DNA of 64,000 nt from CAVVEQ01 sp963804865 (GTDB lineage Bacteria; Chloroflexota; Anaerolineae; Anaerolineales; Anaerolineaceae). Position 1 is the stretch's first letter; each line of letters begins with the position of its first letter. Under the pieces are notes generated by a model. That model had not been told where the DNA came from. It worked only from the letters and a program-made list of their open reading frames with translations, and ran no database searches. Shown here in pieces: positions 26,157 to 36,680 of the stretch. The DNA is taken from positions 930,001-994,000 of the forward strand of contig CAWDSH010000001.1 in assembly GCA_963804865.1 (NCBI GenBank), read 5' to 3'. Position numbers and translations under genes: made by a program.

Positions 26157-29100
26157 CATCACTGCAACTGCAAATGATCCCTTGGCTGGGATCTACATTA
26201 TGGACAGCACGGGGACAGTCAGGATCGAAGACGTCGCGGTTGAAAATACTGGCACCGGACCTGGCATCAAGATTGTCAACCATAACGGTGCTGTCTCCCT
26301 TAATCGGGTGAAAGCCAACGACAACGCCCATGGCGGGGCATATATCGATAACACCACCGGCATCGCTGGTGTGACCATTACAGGCAGCAGCTTTGATTGG
26401 AATGGTATGCACGGGAGTCTTGAAGTCAGTGGATTGACGATTTCCACCAGGGGAGCTGCCCTTTTGGATGGGATAACTGCCAGTAATAATACAGGACACC
26501 CGGGATTACTTCTCTGTCAAAGTGGCGCGATCACGATCAAGAATAGTGCTTTTGTTAACAACAATAATTTGGGAATTGCCAATTTCCCCTCCTCCTCCGG
26601 GATTGTTCCCACCGCAAATATTGTCCTTTCGAATGTTCACGCTTCGGATAATTTCAGGGGCATGGCTCTTTATACAAAAGGGAAGATCTCTCTTACCGAT
26701 GTGCATGCTGATGATAATGAAGGATATGGTGCTAATCTGGATACATGCTATGAAGAATCAGGCGCATGTACCTGGTTCGGAAGTGGTGTCGTGACCATCA
26801 ATGATAGTACCTTTGATGATAACCACGCGTCAGTCAGTGGGCTGCATGTGACCGCTCGGGGTGCTATTTCGATTACTAATGTTTCTGCCAACGGAACCAT
26901 AAACAGCGATGGTTGGGACCCGAATGGAGCGACATTGTATAACATGATGTCCGATCTCAGCAGTCCTGTGACCATTACGAATAGTGAGTTCAGTTTCAAT
27001 GATGATCGAGGTTTATATGTTATCTCCAGCGGCGCAATAACTTTGAATAAAGTAAAAGCCATTAATAATCAATATGGGGATGGCATTCGCCTTGATAACG
27101 TGGATGGTACCGCGGGCATCACCATCACCGGCTCAGCGCCTTACGATAACCAATTCAATGTAAATGGAGGGGATGGCGCTTACCTCATATCCCATGGCAG
27201 CATTTCAATAAAGTATGCCGATGCCTGTGATAACAGCGCCAACGGTATGGAGATACATAATACCAATGGGGTGAGTAGCACGGTCAATGTAAAGAACGGA
27301 CTATTCTTAGGAAATGGCATCGATCCAAAATTCTCCGGGCTGGTGATCTCCAGCAGGGGCACGATCAGTATTTATGATGTCGCGGCAGGAGATAATGCCG
27401 GTCATGGCGCGACCCTCGATAATGCTCTCGCGTCGAAGGCGGTTGCCGTCTCCAGTTGTATATTCAACTACAACGGTTCGAATGGATTGTATGTTCTGGC
27501 GAAAGGTACCATCACGCTGAATGATGTTTATGCTGGATTTGATGAAGAGACTCACATGCCTTCCGGGAACGACATGTACGGCGCCGAACTGGATAACAGC
27601 TCCGGGAATGGCGGAGTGGTCATCAAAGAATCCTATTTTGGCTACAGCGGCACAGATTTGGTTGCGTACGATGGTCTCCATGTGACCAGCAAGGGTGCGA
27701 TCTCATTGACCACCGTCACAACAGTTACAAATTATGGTTATGGAACATACCTGGATAATACCGGCGGTACTGGTGGGGTCTCCATAATTGAAGGAAATTT
27801 CTCTTACAACCATGTGGGCGGTCTCTATGTGAGGTCCAAAGGCGCGATCACCATCAGCCAAGCTTCTGCTCATAATAATCTCGGTGTAGGTTGTTTGGGT
27901 GCCGACCTGGCAAATGATGGCAGCCTGGCATATCCGGGAGTGACTATCACTAATAGCGATTTCTTTAACAACTACGCCACCGGATTGAGTGTACATTCAC
28001 GGGGCAATATTAGCCTGACCAACGTCGCAAGCTATGATAACAATGATGCCGCCGGATCTTATGGGGCCGATCTTTGGAATACTTCTGGCACCGGGTATGT
28101 GAAGATCCTTAACCGGTTGAGCACCGATTACGACATGCAGCCCGGTTTCAACAACAACCACGATCGGGGCATCAATATTCACACCAATGGGACGGTCACA
28201 CTGACCAATGTCAATATTCTCAATAACCAGGAAGATGGTATTTACATCTGGCTCGAAGAGAATAAAGGAGTGACCCTGAAAAACTGCCGTGTGGATGGGA
28301 ATGTTACTTCTTTTGGCGCTGCAGGGATTCTGATCGATAGTCTGGGTCCCATTGTTATCAATGGTGGTCACGCCAATGAGAACAACGCTTATGGTGTTTA
28401 TTTATTGAACAGCGAAGCAGCTGACGCAACGCCTGAACCCATCACCATCAGCAATTTCACAGCAGACGAAAACTTGGGTTATGGTATTTACGCTAAATCC
28501 AAAGGTCCCATCTCGCTGACCAGCGTTGCCGTCAGGCGCACCACCGGTGCAAGCATGTCGGCGATCAGTCTGGATAACCATTGGTTGGGATCCGGCATCT
28601 CCCTTTCTAATGTGACTTCATTGGAAAACAATGGGGTCGGGATTAATCTCATCACCAACGGAGCTGTTACTTTCAAAACTGGCGTGGTTGAAGACAATAC
28701 CGGAAATGCTCTTCAGTTGAACGAGGGTGAAATCCATCTTGCGTCTGCTGTCATCTTATCGAACCTCTATCTGCAGGATAATGGTGGCTATGGAGCGGAG
28801 ATTTACAATAGCGGCGCCATCTCCCTGACCAACGTTCACGCGGTTGCCAATCTCGGCGGTGTGGGCATGATCCTGGATAATTTTGCCTGCAGCAGCTGCC
28901 CGGTTTCAATTCTATATAGCGGTACGGGATTCAACGAGTTCAATTACAACGTTGACATGGGACTGTACATCCACACCAAAGGCACGATCGTCATGAACAA
29001 GGTAAATGCACTCGGCAATCAAATCTATGGTGCATTGGTGCAGAATGCGGGTGCTGCCACTCCTGTCAATGTGACGATTTCAAACGGCCTGTTCTCCGGT

Positions 29101-29850
29101 AACCATGATGTAGGTCTGCTGGTTGAAAGCAAAGGGATCATCAAGGTCACGGGCGTCGAAGCCAATGGGAACCTGGGTTCGAATTACGGGGCTGCCCTTA
29201 ACAACACTCTCGATGACAGCGGTACCAAGGGCGTGAACGTGACAAAAAGCAAATTCGATTGGAACACTGACACCGGTCTTTACATAGCGACGAATGGTGC
29301 AGTGGTGCTGAACTCGGTCCAGGCCAGTAATAACGCCTTCCGCGGCGTGGATATCATGAACAATGATTTGTTTACAAAACCGGTGACGATCCTCGCTTCA
29401 TACTATGCCAACAACTTCAGCTCCAATGGCTCCAATAATCTCCACATCGTCACCTATGGCGCGGTTTCCATCACCAATGCCATTGCTGATTTAAGCGAAA
29501 CCGGCGTCGGATTTTATATCAACACCGCCGAGGCAGTAACCTTGACCAAAGTGACGGCCCGCTTCAACGCCACGGATGGGTTTTACATCTCGACCTTGGG
29601 CAACGTCACCATCAGTGGCATCACCTCCATGTTCAATCAAGGAATTGGGGGACCATTCGCAGGTCTTTATATTAATACGAATGGTGGCACTGCAGCCAAG
29701 GTGACCATCAAAAATGGAGTGATCACCAGTAATGCCGATTACGGCATAGAACTGAATCTGGATCCGAGCGGGCTGTATACCCTCACCAGCGTGTTCTTCT
29801 TCGGCAACGATACCGATCATGACGGGCAACCCAATCTGATCATCTATTAG
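26104..29850 (+). CDS. Paralogue A, beta-helix segment
   Basis: A 1248-codon open frame of pure helix repeats beginning NLGFTIKGFNITATANDPL. It includes the two-Cys coil loop DTCYEESGACTWFGSG, the HDRGINIHTNG/CRVDGN module (28100-28310) and the C-terminal cap. No stop in 3.7 kb, so this part is under selection or very young. Confidence 0.7.
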   Translation: MISGSIMSNLGFTIKGFNITATANDPLAGIYIMDSTGTVRIEDVAVENTGTGPGIKIVNHNGAVSLNRVKANDNAHGGAYIDNTTGIAGVTITGSSFDWNGMHGSLEVSGLTISTRGAALLDGITASNNTGHPGLLLCQSGAITIKNSAFVNNNNLGIANFPSSSGIVPTANIVLSNVHASDNFRGMALYTKGKISLTDVHADDNEGYGANLDTCYEESGACTWFGSGVVTINDSTFDDNHASVSGLHVTARGAISITNVSANGTINSDGWDPNGATLYNMMSDLSSPVTITNSEFSFNDDRGLYVISSGAITLNKVKAINNQYGDGIRLDNVDGTAGITITGSAPYDNQFNVNGGDGAYLISHGSISIKYADACDNSANGMEIHNTNGVSSTVNVKNGLFLGNGIDPKFSGLVISSRGTISIYDVAAGDNAGHGATLDNALASKAVAVSSCIFNYNGSNGLYVLAKGTITLNDVYAGFDEETHMPSGNDMYGAELDNSSGNGGVVIKESYFGYSGTDLVAYDGLHVTSKGAISLTTVTTVTNYGYGTYLDNTGGTGGVSIIEGNFSYNHVGGLYVRSKGAITISQASAHNNLGVGCLGADLANDGSLAYPGVTITNSDFFNNYATGLSVHSRGNISLTNVASYDNNDAAGSYGADLWNTSGTGYVKILNRLSTDYDMQPGFNNNHDRGINIHTNGTVTLTNVNILNNQEDGIYIWLEENKGVTLKNCRVDGNVTSFGAAGILIDSLGPIVINGGHANENNAYGVYLLNSEAADATPEPITISNFTADENLGYGIYAKSKGPISLTSVAVRRTTGASMSAISLDNHWLGSGISLSNVTSLENNGVGINLITNGAVTFKTGVVEDNTGNALQLNEGEIHLASAVILSNLYLQDNGGYGAEIYNSGAISLTNVHAVANLGGVGMILDNFACSSCPVSILYSGTGFNEFNYNVDMGLYIHTKGTIVMNKVNALGNQIYGALVQNAGAATPVNVTISNGLFSGNHDVGLLVESKGIIKVTGVEANGNLGSNYGAALNNTLDDSGTKGVNVTKSKFDWNTDTGLYIATNGAVVLNSVQASNNAFRGVDIMNNDLFTKPVTILASYYANNFSSNGSNNLHIVTYGAVSITNAIADLSETGVGFYINTAEAVTLTKVTARFNATDGFYISTLGNVTISGITSMFNQGIGGPFAGLYINTNGGTAAKVTIKNGVITSNADYGIELNLDPSGLYTLTSVFFFGNDTDHDGQPNLIIY

Positions 29851-29890
29851 AAAGACATCACACAGTCCTGATTCTGATACCAAAACTCTT

Positions 29891-29920
29891 CACCAGGCGC
29901 CTCCCCGGCGCCTGGTGATT
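29891..29920 (+). terminator. Terminator after paralogue A
   Basis: CACCAGGCGCC, loop TCCCC, GGCGCCTGGTG (29891-29917): an 11-bp perfect stem followed by ATTCTT. The same element recurs after B, C and E. Confidence 0.85.
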
Positions 29921-30221
29921 CTTAACGCTCTTCCTATTAGCGCTCTCTTCATATGCGCTTCCTCGCGACTCGTTGCACTCCCGAAGTAGGGAGTACTTGG
30001 GGAGAGGTAGGATGGGGTCACAGGCTTCCTTACAATCATCCTACGCTCACCTTAAAAACTCCCAAACCCCTTGTAAAGCGCTTTTAATTCCCTATAATGA
30101 TAATAGACTACAACTATGTATGAACATTGATCCTGAAAGGGGGTCGCTATTGCCATTTAAATCAATCAAATAATCCAATTTCATCCATCCATATTGGAAA
30201 TTTCTCTGGAGGGAAAATATC
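29921..30221. other. A-B intergenic region
   Basis: Holds a fragment of GC-rich repeat (CTCGCGACTCG, TTGCACTCCCGAAG, 29963-29989), GGGGAGAGGTAGGATGGGG (30000-30017), the B promoter and a roughly 115-base leader with AAGGGGGTCGC. No gene seen. Confidence 0.5.
30028..30098 (+). promoter_or_regulatory. Promoter and upstream box of beta-helix gene B
   Basis: Box CCTTACAATCATCCTACGC (30028-30046), -35 TTGTAA (30071-30076), 16-bp spacer, TATAAT (30093-30098). Box-to-35 distance is 43, as in A, despite a different leader sequence. Confidence 0.75.
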
Positions 30222-30339
30222 ATGAAAAAACATACCAGATTTATCTTGCTGCCGCTCATCTTCGCGCTCGCGATCATGGCGGCATTCGTTTTGACTGCGC
30301 CGGTCTACGCGCAGGACGAGGTGCCGGCTGAGACGCCAG

Positions 30340-32391
30340 TTGAGGCTCCTGCCGAAATCCCGGCCGATCCTGCCGGGATCGAAGCGGTGCCTGAAGAAGC
30401 CACCTCCAACCGAGGAGCTCGCCCCGGTGCTCGAGGAAGCCGCCGACGCCGGCGTCACCCTCGTGGATGAAACCGGCGAACCGCTCGCCCTGGCCACCGA
30501 GGAAGCCGCGGAAGCGCTTGCCGGCGGTGATCCCTGGTACAAGATCGGAGCCGTTACTTACAACTTACGCCACAATACAGGCAGGCTATCGATAGTCATC
30601 GCAGTGAATGGTTTGCCTTCGGATGGGATGATCTATGTTAATGCTGGCATCTATCCCGAGCTCGTAACCGTTGATGCAACTGCCCCAGGCTCGATTTACA
30701 AGGGTTTTAAGGGCTTGATCGGCAGTAGCATGGATGGCATTCCCGACGTTGAATTGAACGGATACATTTACGTCAACTCGGTTGAATCCGGATTCACCAT
30801 CAAGGGATTTGACGTCAATGCCAACTGGGCAAATGGTGGCATTCATATCATTAACAGCAAAGGGACGATCAAGATAGAAGATGTGGTCGCCAATAACGCT
30901 TCTACAGGATATGCAATCGGGATTTCCAACCATAACGGTGCGATCACCCTCAACCGCGTGGTGGCTAATAACAATATCAATGGTGGGGCGATCATGGATA
31001 ACACCGCCGGTACTGCCGGCGTGACCATCACCAACAGCAGCTTTGATTACAACGATGCTCACCTCACTTATGCGGTCAGTGGCTTGACCATTTATACCAA
31101 AGGTGCCGTGCTGCTCGATGGCATCTCCGCCAGCCATAACACTGGCGTTTACCCCGGGGTATCCATTGCCCATGCTGGCGCGGTGACCATCAAGAACGGC
31201 CTTTTCAACAACAATGTTGGGTCAGGTTTGGATGTGACCGCCACGGGCGCGATCACCCTGACCACCATTTGGGCCAACGACAATTCCGGGACAAGCGCAT
31301 TCGGTGTTGATCTGAGCAACGAAGTCAGCACTTCTTCTCCCGGCGTGACCATTACCAATGGCATTTTCAATAACAATTACGGTTCTGGGCTGCGGGTGAC
31401 TTCCAAGGGCAACATCATCATCAACAACACATCCAGCACCAGCAATGACGGCACGCCTGGTTCCTATGGTGCTGATTTGAATAATGCTTTCGGCACTGGC
31501 TACGTGAAAATCACCAACCTGCCCAGCACGGATGATGATATGAAACCTGGTTTCGATCTAAATCACGACCGCGGTGTGAATATTCACACCAACGGCACCG
31601 CAACACTAACGAATGTTAATATCCAGGATAACCAGGAAGAGGGCATCTACGTCTGGCAGGAGCTGAACAAGGGCGTCACCCTGACCAACTGCCGTGTGGA
31701 TGGCAATGGTACCTCTTTCTCGGTGGCTGGCATCCTGGTGAATAGCCTCGGTCCAATCGTGATCAAAGGCGGTCACGCCAATAATAATAACGATTACGGT
31801 GTATGGGTGCATAATGACGAAGCCCCTTCTTCAAAACCGGTAACCATTAGCAATTTCCAAGCAAACAATAATGTTGTTCATGGTCTTTTCATCCAGTCGA
31901 AGGGGACCATAACCCTGACCAACGTTGAAGCCAATAGTACCGACAGCGGGGTTGGCGCTGACCTGGATAACTGCTTGTGGGATGGAGCTATATGCGTTGG
32001 CTCCGGGAATGTGACCATCAATGGCACGGACAACGAGTTCCAAAACAATGAATTGGAGGGTCTCAAGATCTTCACAAAAGGCGCCATTTCGATCAGTCAT
32101 GTGGATGCCTCCGGCAACGGCGGAACCGGCGCGAGGCTGAATAACTACGTGACTGGAACTACAAAAGGCGTGACAGTTTCGTATTCGGATTTTGGTGGAT
32201 TATTCACGGGAAATGGTGGATATGGCGTTGACGTGCATACCAACGGCAGCGTTACGTTCACAGATGCTTCTGCGAAATATAATGGTGGTGATGGCGCGCG
32301 CATCTGGCTGCACGGCACCTCGGGCACCGTCAAGGTAACCAAGGGTGGTTTCTCATTACAACGGTCTCGTCGGTCTGAATATCACCGGTAA
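30340..32391 (+). CDS. Paralogue B, leader and first helix segment
   Basis: Open for 683 codons; the meaningful part begins near 30410 with EELAPVLEEAADAGVTLVDE and runs through the first HDRGVNIHTNG module and the loop DNCLWDGAICVGSGNV. It runs out of frame at GGFSLQRSRR. Confidence 0.6.
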   Translation: MRLLPKSRPILPGSKRCLKKPPPTEELAPVLEEAADAGVTLVDETGEPLALATEEAAEALAGGDPWYKIGAVTYNLRHNTGRLSIVIAVNGLPSDGMIYVNAGIYPELVTVDATAPGSIYKGFKGLIGSSMDGIPDVELNGYIYVNSVESGFTIKGFDVNANWANGGIHIINSKGTIKIEDVVANNASTGYAIGISNHNGAITLNRVVANNNINGGAIMDNTAGTAGVTITNSSFDYNDAHLTYAVSGLTIYTKGAVLLDGISASHNTGVYPGVSIAHAGAVTIKNGLFNNNVGSGLDVTATGAITLTTIWANDNSGTSAFGVDLSNEVSTSSPGVTITNGIFNNNYGSGLRVTSKGNIIINNTSSTSNDGTPGSYGADLNNAFGTGYVKITNLPSTDDDMKPGFDLNHDRGVNIHTNGTATLTNVNIQDNQEEGIYVWQELNKGVTLTNCRVDGNGTSFSVAGILVNSLGPIVIKGGHANNNNDYGVWVHNDEAPSSKPVTISNFQANNNVVHGLFIQSKGTITLTNVEANSTDSGVGADLDNCLWDGAICVGSGNVTINGTDNEFQNNELEGLKIFTKGAISISHVDASGNGGTGARLNNYVTGTTKGVTVSYSDFGGLFTGNGGYGVDVHTNGSVTFTDASAKYNGGDGARIWLHGTSGTVKVTKGGFSLQRSRRSEYHR

Positions 32392-32431
32392 GGGAACGAT
32401 CACCCTCGATGATGTTGACGCCTGGTAGAAC

Positions 32432-33334
32432 ATGCGGGGAGCCGAGCTGGATAATTCCTTTGGTACCGGGGGAGTGGTGATCAAGAATTCCCGGTTCAAC
32501 GACAACTCCGGGTTGGACCCGGATGCGGGTTTATATGTGAATACCAATGGCGCTATCACGCTCAGCGGGGTTACTGCAAATGACAACGCAGGATTTGGTG
32601 CCAGGCTGATCAATACCACAGGTACCTTGGGTGTTACCATCACCAACGGTGAATTTAATTCCAACGGTGAAACCGGTCTTTACGTGAGGACGAACGGCGC
32701 GATCACCATCTCCACCGGCGAGGCGAGCACGAATAGCGGCGGGTTGGGAGCTGACCTGGATAACGACAGCAGCAGCGCATTTCCCGGCGTGACCATCTCC
32801 AACGGCACATTCTACAACAACTACACCACCGGGTTGCGAGTCTATACCAGGGGCAATATCATCCTCAGCAACACCGCCAGCTGGGAAAATAACACCGTTG
32901 CAGTATCCTACGGTGCTGTTCTGGATAATACCGCTGGCACCGGTTATGTGAAAATCACCAACCAGGCCAGCACGGATACCGATTTAAAGCCAGGCTTTGA
33001 TCTCAATCACGACCGTGGATTGGATATATTTACCAACGGCACGGTGACACTGACCAACGTCAACATGCTCAACAACCAGGAAGAGGGTATGCGCGTCTGG
33101 CTGGAACTGAATAAGGGCGTCACCATGACCAACTGCCGTGTGGATGGCAATGTGGATACAGGCATCGTCATCTCGACCATAGGCCCGGTGTCGATCAGCG
33201 GTGGGCATGCCAATGACAATGGCGGTTACGGTGCGGGGGTGCATAACTACTACGCAGATGATGCCCTGCCAAAACCGGTGACCATCAAGAATTTCGCTGC
33301 CAGCGGTAATTTCGGCTACGGTATCTTCGTTTAA
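32432..33334 (+). CDS. Paralogue B, second helix segment
   Basis: In frame with the codons before the TAG at 32426. About 300 codons holding the second HDRGLDIFTNG/CRVDGN module; ends at a nonsense TAA inside GYGIFV, where paralogue C continues with TSKGAIALSSV. Confidence 0.55.
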   Translation: MRGAELDNSFGTGGVVIKNSRFNDNSGLDPDAGLYVNTNGAITLSGVTANDNAGFGARLINTTGTLGVTITNGEFNSNGETGLYVRTNGAITISTGEASTNSGGLGADLDNDSSSAFPGVTISNGTFYNNYTTGLRVYTRGNIILSNTASWENNTVAVSYGAVLDNTAGTGYVKITNQASTDTDLKPGFDLNHDRGLDIFTNGTVTLTNVNMLNNQEEGMRVWLELNKGVTMTNCRVDGNVDTGIVISTIGPVSISGGHANDNGGYGAGVHNYYADDALPKPVTIKNFAASGNFGYGIFV

Positions 33335-33361
33335 TCCAAGGGTGCCATTGCCCTTTCCAGC

Positions 33362-33901
33362 GTGACCGTCGAGAACACGATAGGTGCCAATCTTGCTGGC
33401 ATCAGCCTGGATAACCACTTCCTTAATGCCGGCATCAGCCTGACAAATGTTAAAGCGAACGACAACATCTTTGTTGGCATCAATCTGTTGACCAATGGTC
33501 CGCTCACCTATAAGGGTGGTGATGTGAAATATAACGGCAGCAATGGTGTTCAACTGAACGAATTGGTCGCTTATATGGCCAAAGCCGTGAACCTTTCCAA
33601 CCTCTATATCTATGATAACAACGGGTATGGCATGGAGGTCATCAATCAGGGTACCATCACCCTCACCAATGTGAGATCGAATAGCAACAATGCAGGTGCT
33701 GGCATGTGGCTGGATAACACCGCCTGCACAACCGCCACCCCCTGCGCGGTCAACCTGCTCTATTCCGGATCAGGCATCAATACCTTCCATTCCAATGTTG
33801 GAGGGGATGGGCTTAGGGTCATAACTTACGGTGCGGTGGTGATGAAAAAAGTATACGCTGGTGGCAACAGCGGTTTCGGCGCGCATATCTCTGAACACTA
33901 A
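33362..33901 (+). CDS. Paralogue B, third helix segment
   Basis: Same frame as the preceding segment past the TAA. Contains the loop DNTACTTATPCAVNLLYSGSG that also occurs in paralogue A (FACSSCPVSILYSGTG). It leaves frame at about 33885. Confidence 0.5.
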   Translation: MTVENTIGANLAGISLDNHFLNAGISLTNVKANDNIFVGINLLTNGPLTYKGGDVKYNGSNGVQLNELVAYMAKAVNLSNLYIYDNNGYGMEVINQGTITLTNVRSNSNNAGAGMWLDNTACTTATPCAVNLLYSGSGINTFHSNVGGDGLRVITYGAVVMKKVYAGGNSGFGAHISEH

Positions 33902-34090
33902 TGCCGATCCCACGAAACCAGCCAATGTGACCGTTACTGTCGGCGCTTTTAATGATAACAACAATGGTGACGGTTTATATGTCCGCAGCCGCGGGATCAT
34001 CAGTGTAACCAGCATTGAAGCATCCGGAAATGAAAATGGATACGACGGTGCCTACCTCGTACAACTTGGACGATACCAGCGGAGCCAAGG

Positions 34091-34681
34091 GTGTTAACGT
34101 GGTCCAGGAGCAAGTTCAACGACAACTCTGATTCCGGTTTATTTATCCGCACCCGCGGCGCAGTAGTGCTGAACACCGTGGAAGGCAGTGAAAATATTGC
34201 CAACGGGGCTGATATCAACAACAACTATAGCCTCGGTAAATCGGTCACTGTGCTTGCTTCTTATGGTGCCAACAAGTTCATCCATAACTTCGCGGACAAC
34301 ATCGTTATCGTCAGCAACGGTTCGGTTGCGCTGACCAACGTCACCGGCAACCAGTCCATCGGCAATGATGGCATTGATATCGATAACGATAGCGGCACCG
34401 GCACCATCACCCTGACCAACGTCACCGCCAACTACAACGATAACAACGGCTTCAATCTCTATACCACGCGGCAACGTGACCATCAAGGGTATCACCGCCA
34501 TGTTCAACTATGGTACTGGTGCAACACCGTATTCCGGCTTTATCATTTACACCAACGATGTTGCCACCGCCAGGGTATCGATCACGACCGGCATGATCAC
34601 CAGCAATGGCGATTACGGCATTCAGCTGGATATGAACATCTCCAAGCTCTACACCCTTACGAGCGTGTTCAACTTCGGTAA
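34091..34681 (+). CDS. Paralogue B, fourth helix segment
   Basis: Begins meaningfully at SRSKFNDNSDSGLFIRTRG; shifts frame at about 34470 (YTTRQRDHQG instead of YTTRGNVTIKG). The last coils and the cap are in another frame ending at 34727. Confidence 0.45.
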   Translation: MLTWSRSKFNDNSDSGLFIRTRGAVVLNTVEGSENIANGADINNNYSLGKSVTVLASYGANKFIHNFADNIVIVSNGSVALTNVTGNQSIGNDGIDIDNDSGTGTITLTNVTANYNDNNGFNLYTTRQRDHQGYHRHVQLWYWCNTVFRLYHLHQRCCHRQGIDHDRHDHQQWRLRHSAGYEHLQALHPYERVQLR

Positions 34682-34766
34682 CAACAGCGATGGTGTGGGT
34701 GGTGAATTAAATCTGTGGGTATATTAGAATAACCACCCAGACTCACTATAACAAATCATGATCACG

Positions 34767-34800
34767 CACCAGGCGCCACTCCGGCGCCTGGTGATTTTTA
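34767..34800 (+). terminator. Terminator after paralogue B
   Basis: CACCAGGCGCC, ACTCC, GGCGCCTGGTG (34767-34793), then ATTTTTA. Same element as after A, with one loop change. Confidence 0.88.
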
Positions 34801-34962
34801 CCCTGGCCCCCAGGTCTTGTTATTACGTGGGCATGGTACTCCGTGCCCCTTCCTTCTTCTGCTCTCCTCGGAGTCTTGGCGCCTTCTTTTGGGTTGCCCT
34901 CCCGAATTGGTTGTTATTTGGGGAGGGCAGGGTGGGGGGCTGGGGAGAGGGGAGGGGTCTTT

Positions 34963-35035
34963 CCTTACAATTACCCTCCGTAAACTTTAAAATCTGGATA
35001 AAACCTATTGATTTTAATTTTTCACGACCTATAAT
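34963..35035 (+). promoter_or_regulatory. Promoter and upstream box of beta-helix gene C
   Basis: Box CCTTACAATTACCCTCCGT (34963-34981), -35 TTGATT (35008-35013), 16-bp spacer, TATAAT (35030-35035). Distance 45. The leader GGGGTCATCATTGTTCGTTC and TTCATATTCACGGAGG is shared almost base for base with D and E. The preceding stretch (34801-34962) is GC-rich repeat debris. Confidence 0.8.
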
Positions 35036-35819
35036 GAAATTATCGTGGGGTCATCATTGTTCGTTCGCAGCCATTCCCTAAGAAATTCATAATTTCATAT
35101 TCACGGAGGAAAAAAATGAAACGAAGCGTGTCTATTTTCATGCTGCCTGCCATCCTGGCGCTTACATTATTGGCAGCCTTTATCCCGTCGCGCCCGGTCT
35201 ACGCCGCAGGACGAGGTGCCAGTTGAGGTCCCAACCGAAATACCGGCTGAAGGTGCCGGGATCGAGGAGGTGGAGGAGCCGGTATCGTCCCGGCGGAGGA
35301 GCTCACACCAGTTCTCGAGGAAGCCGCCGAAGCCGGCGTCACCCTCGTGGATGAAACCGGCGAGCTGCTTGCTCTGGCTACAGAGGAAGCCGCCGAAGCG
35401 CTCGCTGGTGGTGACCCCTGGTATAAGGTGGGAACAAAGACATATTCATTCACCTTTGCGGATTGTGATCCGGATCCATTAGTAACAACTGCCTGTACCG
35501 CGAACCAATCGAGGCTGCATTAACATATATCAGAACTACAACTGGTCTACCTTCCGATGGCTTGATCCAATGTCGAATTTGGAGCCTACCCTACCGATAA
35601 CTTGAATATTATCGTATCAACATATCCCGTCTATGCAGGGTTCAAAGGATTTATCGGTACTGTTGTCGATGGCTTGCCTGCTGTCATTATGCCATTTGGC
35701 AGGATCCACGTAGAAGGTGTGACTTCCGGTTTTACCGTCACCGGTTTTGATATAACAACTACCACCGCATATGCAGCGATTTCGATTGCCGATTTTTCTG
35801 GGTGCTGTAAAGATCGAAG

Positions 35820-36680
35820 ATGTGGAACCTGAACAATAGCTCGTCAGCAGGTCATGGGCTTGAGGTGATTAATCACAACGGCTCGGTGACTATTAACCGC
35901 GCCAAGGTGGATGGCAACGCCGGTGGCGGCGCGATCATTAATAACCGGCTTGGCACAGCGGGCGTAACTATAACCAACAGCAGCTTCAATAATAACGTCA
36001 GCGACACTGTTGAGCATGTAGGCGGGCTCACCATCGCCACGCGCGGTGCGCTCAACCTGACGGGCATCACCACCTATGGCAACACCGGTGGAGAGCCGGG
36101 ATTGTTCATCCAGCAAAGCGGCACACTTATTATTAAGAACAGTGTATCCGCCGGTAACGGAGGTCCCGGTATCGCCAATACCACTGCCTTTGACGATCCC
36201 ATCGCGAATTTCACCTTGCAGAATGTTACTGCCTCAAATAATGCGGTTGGTATTGCGTTGACGACCAAAGGTAACATCACCCTGAGTGGAGTGCATGCTG
36301 ATGGCAATGGCGCCTACAACGCGTTCTTCAATACCTGCCAGGCCGCAGCTGGAGAATGCACCTGGCTCGGTAGTGGAAAAGTGACTATCAGCAATTCATC
36401 ATTTAACGATGGCGGCGAACATCCATACAGCCTGTACATCAATGCCCGCGGGGCGATCACACTGACCAATGTTTCTTCCAGCGGTGCTACCGGCGCGGTT
36501 TTCGATCCTAAGGGAGCGGAACTGCATACCGAATATTCGCAGCTAGTCAGCCCGATCAAGATAACCAATGGCTGGTTCGATGGTAACGATGATATTGGTC
36601 TTGATGTTTATTCAAAAGGGGTTGTCACTCTCAGCAAGGTATCCACCTCAGGCAACTCTCTCGTATGGCGGCTGGATTAA
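35820..36680 (+). CDS. Paralogue C, first helix segment
   Basis: 286 open codons of coils, including FNTCQAAAGECTWLGSG, the two-Cys loop at the position also found in A, E and F. Confidence 0.5.
   Translation: MWNLNNSSSAGHGLEVINHNGSVTINRAKVDGNAGGGAIINNRLGTAGVTITNSSFNNNVSDTVEHVGGLTIATRGALNLTGITTYGNTGGEPGLFIQQSGTLIIKNSVSAGNGGPGIANTTAFDDPIANFTLQNVTASNNAVGIALTTKGNITLSGVHADGNGAYNAFFNTCQAAAGECTWLGSGKVTISNSSFNDGGEHPYSLYINARGAITLTNVSSSGATGAVFDPKGAELHTEYSQLVSPIKITNGWFDGNDDIGLDVYSKGVVTLSKVSTSGNSLVWRLD

Larger units (their letters stand above)
25467..29850 (+). pseudogene. Giant secreted right-handed beta-helix protein, paralogue A
   Basis: About 1460 codons with a single frameshift. Signal peptide (residues 1-31, ending in PVFAQDE), an acidic Pro/Glu/Val linker, the family leader domain (VLVDETGEPLALVTEEAAE then GGDPWYKVGTVTYHF), a Cys-containing segment and PIQAAINYVPTSGLPSDG leading into about 1200 residues of parallel beta-helix coils (typical coil GAISLTNVHAxxN, short blanks mine). 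It ends in a cap motif, FFFGNDTDHDGQPNLIIY. At 26128-26129 one extra A (GTCGAACCTG where paralogue D has GTCGACCTG) shifts the frame. It is the least damaged copy. Likely an extracellular adhesin, matrix or polysaccharide-binding protein; no anchor or catalytic residues recognised. Confidence 0.82.
30222..34727 (+). pseudogene. Beta-helix paralogue B, heavily degraded
   Basis: About 1500 codons of the same family: signal peptide (AAFVLTAPVYAQDE), acidic linker, leader (VTLVDETGEPLALATEEAAE, then GGDPWYKIGAVTY) and helix repeats to the cap FNFGNNSDGVGGELNLWVY. The frame is interrupted at about 30410, 32360, 33885, 34057, 34108 and 34470, and by in-frame stops TAG (32426-32428) and TAA (33332-33334, where paralogues have a Thr or other sense codon). 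It contains the HDRG/CRVDGN module twice (31490-31710 and 32950-33150), evidence of internal duplication. It cannot make a full protein as written. Confidence 0.82.
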